Part shown: piece after piece, positions 5,863 through 7,040 of the stretch
How the letters are laid out: the number at the start of each line of letters is the position of its first letter
Numbering within the stretch: position 1 is the first letter of the stretch
NCBI GenBank assembly: GCA_027027485.1
Contig: JALVLL010000259.1
Span: 1 to 7,040, forward strand
Length of the DNA: 7,040 bases
Direction of reading: 5' to 3'
DNA from: Candidatus Bipolaricaulota bacterium
GTDB taxonomy: Bacteria > Bipolaricaulota > Bipolaricaulia > Bipolaricaulales > Bipolaricaulaceae
Notes under the pieces: generated by a model
Databases searched by the model: none
What the model saw: only the letters and a program-made list of their open reading frames with translations
Told to the model about the DNA's origin: nothing
Made by a program: the position numbers and the translations under genes

Positions 5863-6764
5863 CAAGGGATCGTCCGGATATCGGTCCCGCTGCCGACCAC
5901 GGCCCCTTTTAGCTCCACCCCCGAAAGCAAGGCCCCTTCGTCCACCACGCACTCCACGAGGCGCGAGTTCTCGACGGTGGAAGGCCCGATCACGACGGAC
6001 CTTTCTATCACAGACCCCTTGACCCGGGCCTCGGGATGTATCCAACTTTTCCCGCCATTGAAGTGGAGGTTGGCCTCGATGTAAGCCTTGCGGGAGCCGA
6101 TGTCGAACCAGGGACCGTCAAATACGAAGACCTCGATCTCCTCCCGGGAAAGGAGCCACTGGAGGAAGTACCCCGGGGCGTCTTTCCCTTTTTCGGCCTC
6201 CCGCAGGAACTCGCCGAAGAGGGGGAGGATTCGGGCGGGGAAGAGGTAACAGGCGGTGCTCACCAGGTCCGATGGCGGGTTTTCGGGTTTTTCCACGAAG
6301 CGTGTCACTCTTTTCCCTTCCACCTCCGCCACGCCGTAGCGGCGGGCCGCTTCCCGGTCCCCGAGCCGATACAGCGCCACCAGGGGCTTTCCTGAATAGG
6401 CGGCGGCGAACTCCTCGAGGGTGAAGGGGAAGATGTTGTCCCCGCCCACAACGAGTAGGTCCTCCTCGATCCCGAGACGCTCCACCAAGTACGCAAGCGC
6501 CCCCACCGCGCCGAGCTTCTCCTCCTCGGAGCGGGTTTCCTCTACCACAAGCTCCGCTCGGTACCCCGAGCCCTCAAGCCACGCGGAGAAGCGATCGGCG
6601 AAACGGCGGTTGACGGAGAGGATGGGGACGTTTCTCTCGGGCATCCCCGAGAAGAGGTAATCCAAGATCGGCCTTCCCGCGACGGGAAGGAGGGGCTTCG
6701 GCCGGTTCAAGGTCAGGGGCCAAAGCCTTTTGGCGTATCCTCCCGCAAGGACGACGATCTTCAT
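5862..6764 (-). CDS. Sugar-phosphate nucleotidyltransferase (NDP-sugar pyrophosphorylase) with beta-helix tail
   Basis: A 300-residue enzyme that should join a sugar-1-phosphate to an NTP to give an NDP-sugar plus pyrophosphate. The Rossmann-like domain (1-about 232) has the nucleotide loop LAGGYAKRL (6-14), PLT at 16-18, RPKPLLPV at 21-28 with Lys23, a LGAVGAL segment at 84-90, the metal aspartate in GGDNIF (107-112), VEKP at 157-160 and the sugar-site WFDIGS at 219-224. Residues about 240-297 show the hexapeptide pattern of a short left-handed beta-helix (for example IHPEA, VIGP, VVGSG). The length fits RmlA-like or mannose-1-phosphate guanylyltransferase-like enzymes; which sugar and NTP are used cannot be decided. 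GGGAGG five to six bases upstream supports the ATG. Its ATG overlaps the upstream gene's TGA (ATGA), so the pair is translationally coupled. Confidence 0.92.
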   Translation of the reverse strand: MKIVVLAGGYAKRLWPLTLNRPKPLLPVAGRPILDYLFSGMPERNVPILSVNRRFADRFSAWLEGSGYRAELVVEETRSEEEKLGAVGALAYLVERLGIEEDLLVVGGDNIFPFTLEEFAAAYSGKPLVALYRLGDREAARRYGVAEVEGKRVTRFVEKPENPPSDLVSTACYLFPARILPLFGEFLREAEKGKDAPGYFLQWLLSREEIEVFVFDGPWFDIGSRKAYIEANLHFNGGKSWIHPEARVKGSVIERSVVIGPSTVENSRLVECVVDEGALLSGVELKGAVVGSGTDIRTIP

Positions 6765-7040
6765 CTCAGCCTCCCGATGATCTCCCCGAGGTCACGCTTG
6801 AGGCGCTCCATGGAGAAATGCTCGCGCCCCAGGGTGTAATTGTGTTCCACCATCTCCTCCCTTAGCTTTCCGTCCACCAGGATCTCGCCGACCTCCCGCG
6901 CGGCCCGGGAGATCACCTCCTCGGGAACACGTGCGAGCCCCTCCCCATCGCGTTGGAACCGGTTCCCCAGCGAGACATATTTGAATCCCAGGGGCTTTAT
7001 GTCCGCCTCGAAGACCGGGTACTCGAAGACGGCTAAGGGG
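6761..7040 (-). CDS. Glycosyltransferase, GT4-like, C-terminal fragment cut by window edge
   Basis: An open frame enters from the right edge and ends at a TGA (6763-6761) overlapping the next gene's ATG. The 92 visible residues begin LAVFEYPVFEADIKPLGF and include a VSLG segment, RVPEEVISRAAREV, and near the end VEHNYTLGREHFSMERLKRDLGE. From family knowledge, the pattern 'Y-P-V-(x3)-DI-x-PLGF' followed about 40 residues later by an NY...HFS...L helix is typical of the C-terminal nucleotide-sugar-binding domain of GT4 glycosyltransferases; the assignment is from memory, not a search. The acceptor and sugar are unknown. Coupling to the sugar-nucleotide pyrophosphorylase suggests the latter supplies its donor. 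The start codon and N-terminal domain lie beyond the window. Confidence 0.75.
   Translation of the reverse strand, partial: PLAVFEYPVFEADIKPLGFKYVSLGNRFQRDGEGLARVPEEVISRAAREVGEILVDGKLREEMVEHNYTLGREHFSMERLKRDLGEIIGRLR

Overview
The window comes from a high-GC bacterium, probably thermophilic. It opens inside a bacterial 23S rRNA gene with very GC-rich helices. It also encodes a protein disulfide oxidoreductase (PDO), a family typical of thermophiles. The phylum cannot be fixed from this stretch. The rRNA is bacterial rather than archaeal in its 5S sequence and in most 23S signature segments.

Positions 1-3109 are the 3' part of an rRNA operon: 23S rRNA (about E. coli position 719 to the 3' end), a short spacer with a stem-loop and no tRNA, and 5S rRNA. 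The 23S gene is interrupted by a 743-nt group I intron at 1233-1975. It sits after the nucleotide equivalent to E. coli U1951, in the loop of helix 71. The intron carries a LAGLIDADG homing endonuclease gene (1474-1944) whose stop codon lies within the 3' strand of the putative P7 helix.

Positions 3278-4486 (minus strand) encode an unusual membrane protein. Its N-terminal half resembles PlsY, the acyl-phosphate:glycerol-3-phosphate acyltransferase. Its C-terminal half resembles the CTP-dependent diacylglycerol/polyprenol kinase family (DGK1/SEC59/VTE5 type). Both halves point to membrane lipid precursor synthesis.

Positions 4567-5862 (plus strand) look like a compact thiol-redox operon: a good promoter, an ArsR-type winged-helix regulator starting almost at the predicted transcript end, a small glutaredoxin overlapping it by one base, a PDO, and a strong intrinsic terminator.

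Positions 5862-7040 (minus strand) converge on that terminator. They hold a sugar-nucleotide pyrophosphorylase whose start overlaps the stop of an upstream gene, read here as the C-terminal 92 residues of a family-4-like glycosyltransferase cut by the window edge. Together they suggest synthesis of an NDP-sugar and its transfer to a glycolipid, glycan or compatible solute.

The most interesting points are the L1951 rRNA intron with its coding/structure overlap and the two-domain PlsY-kinase fusion with altered acyltransferase motifs.
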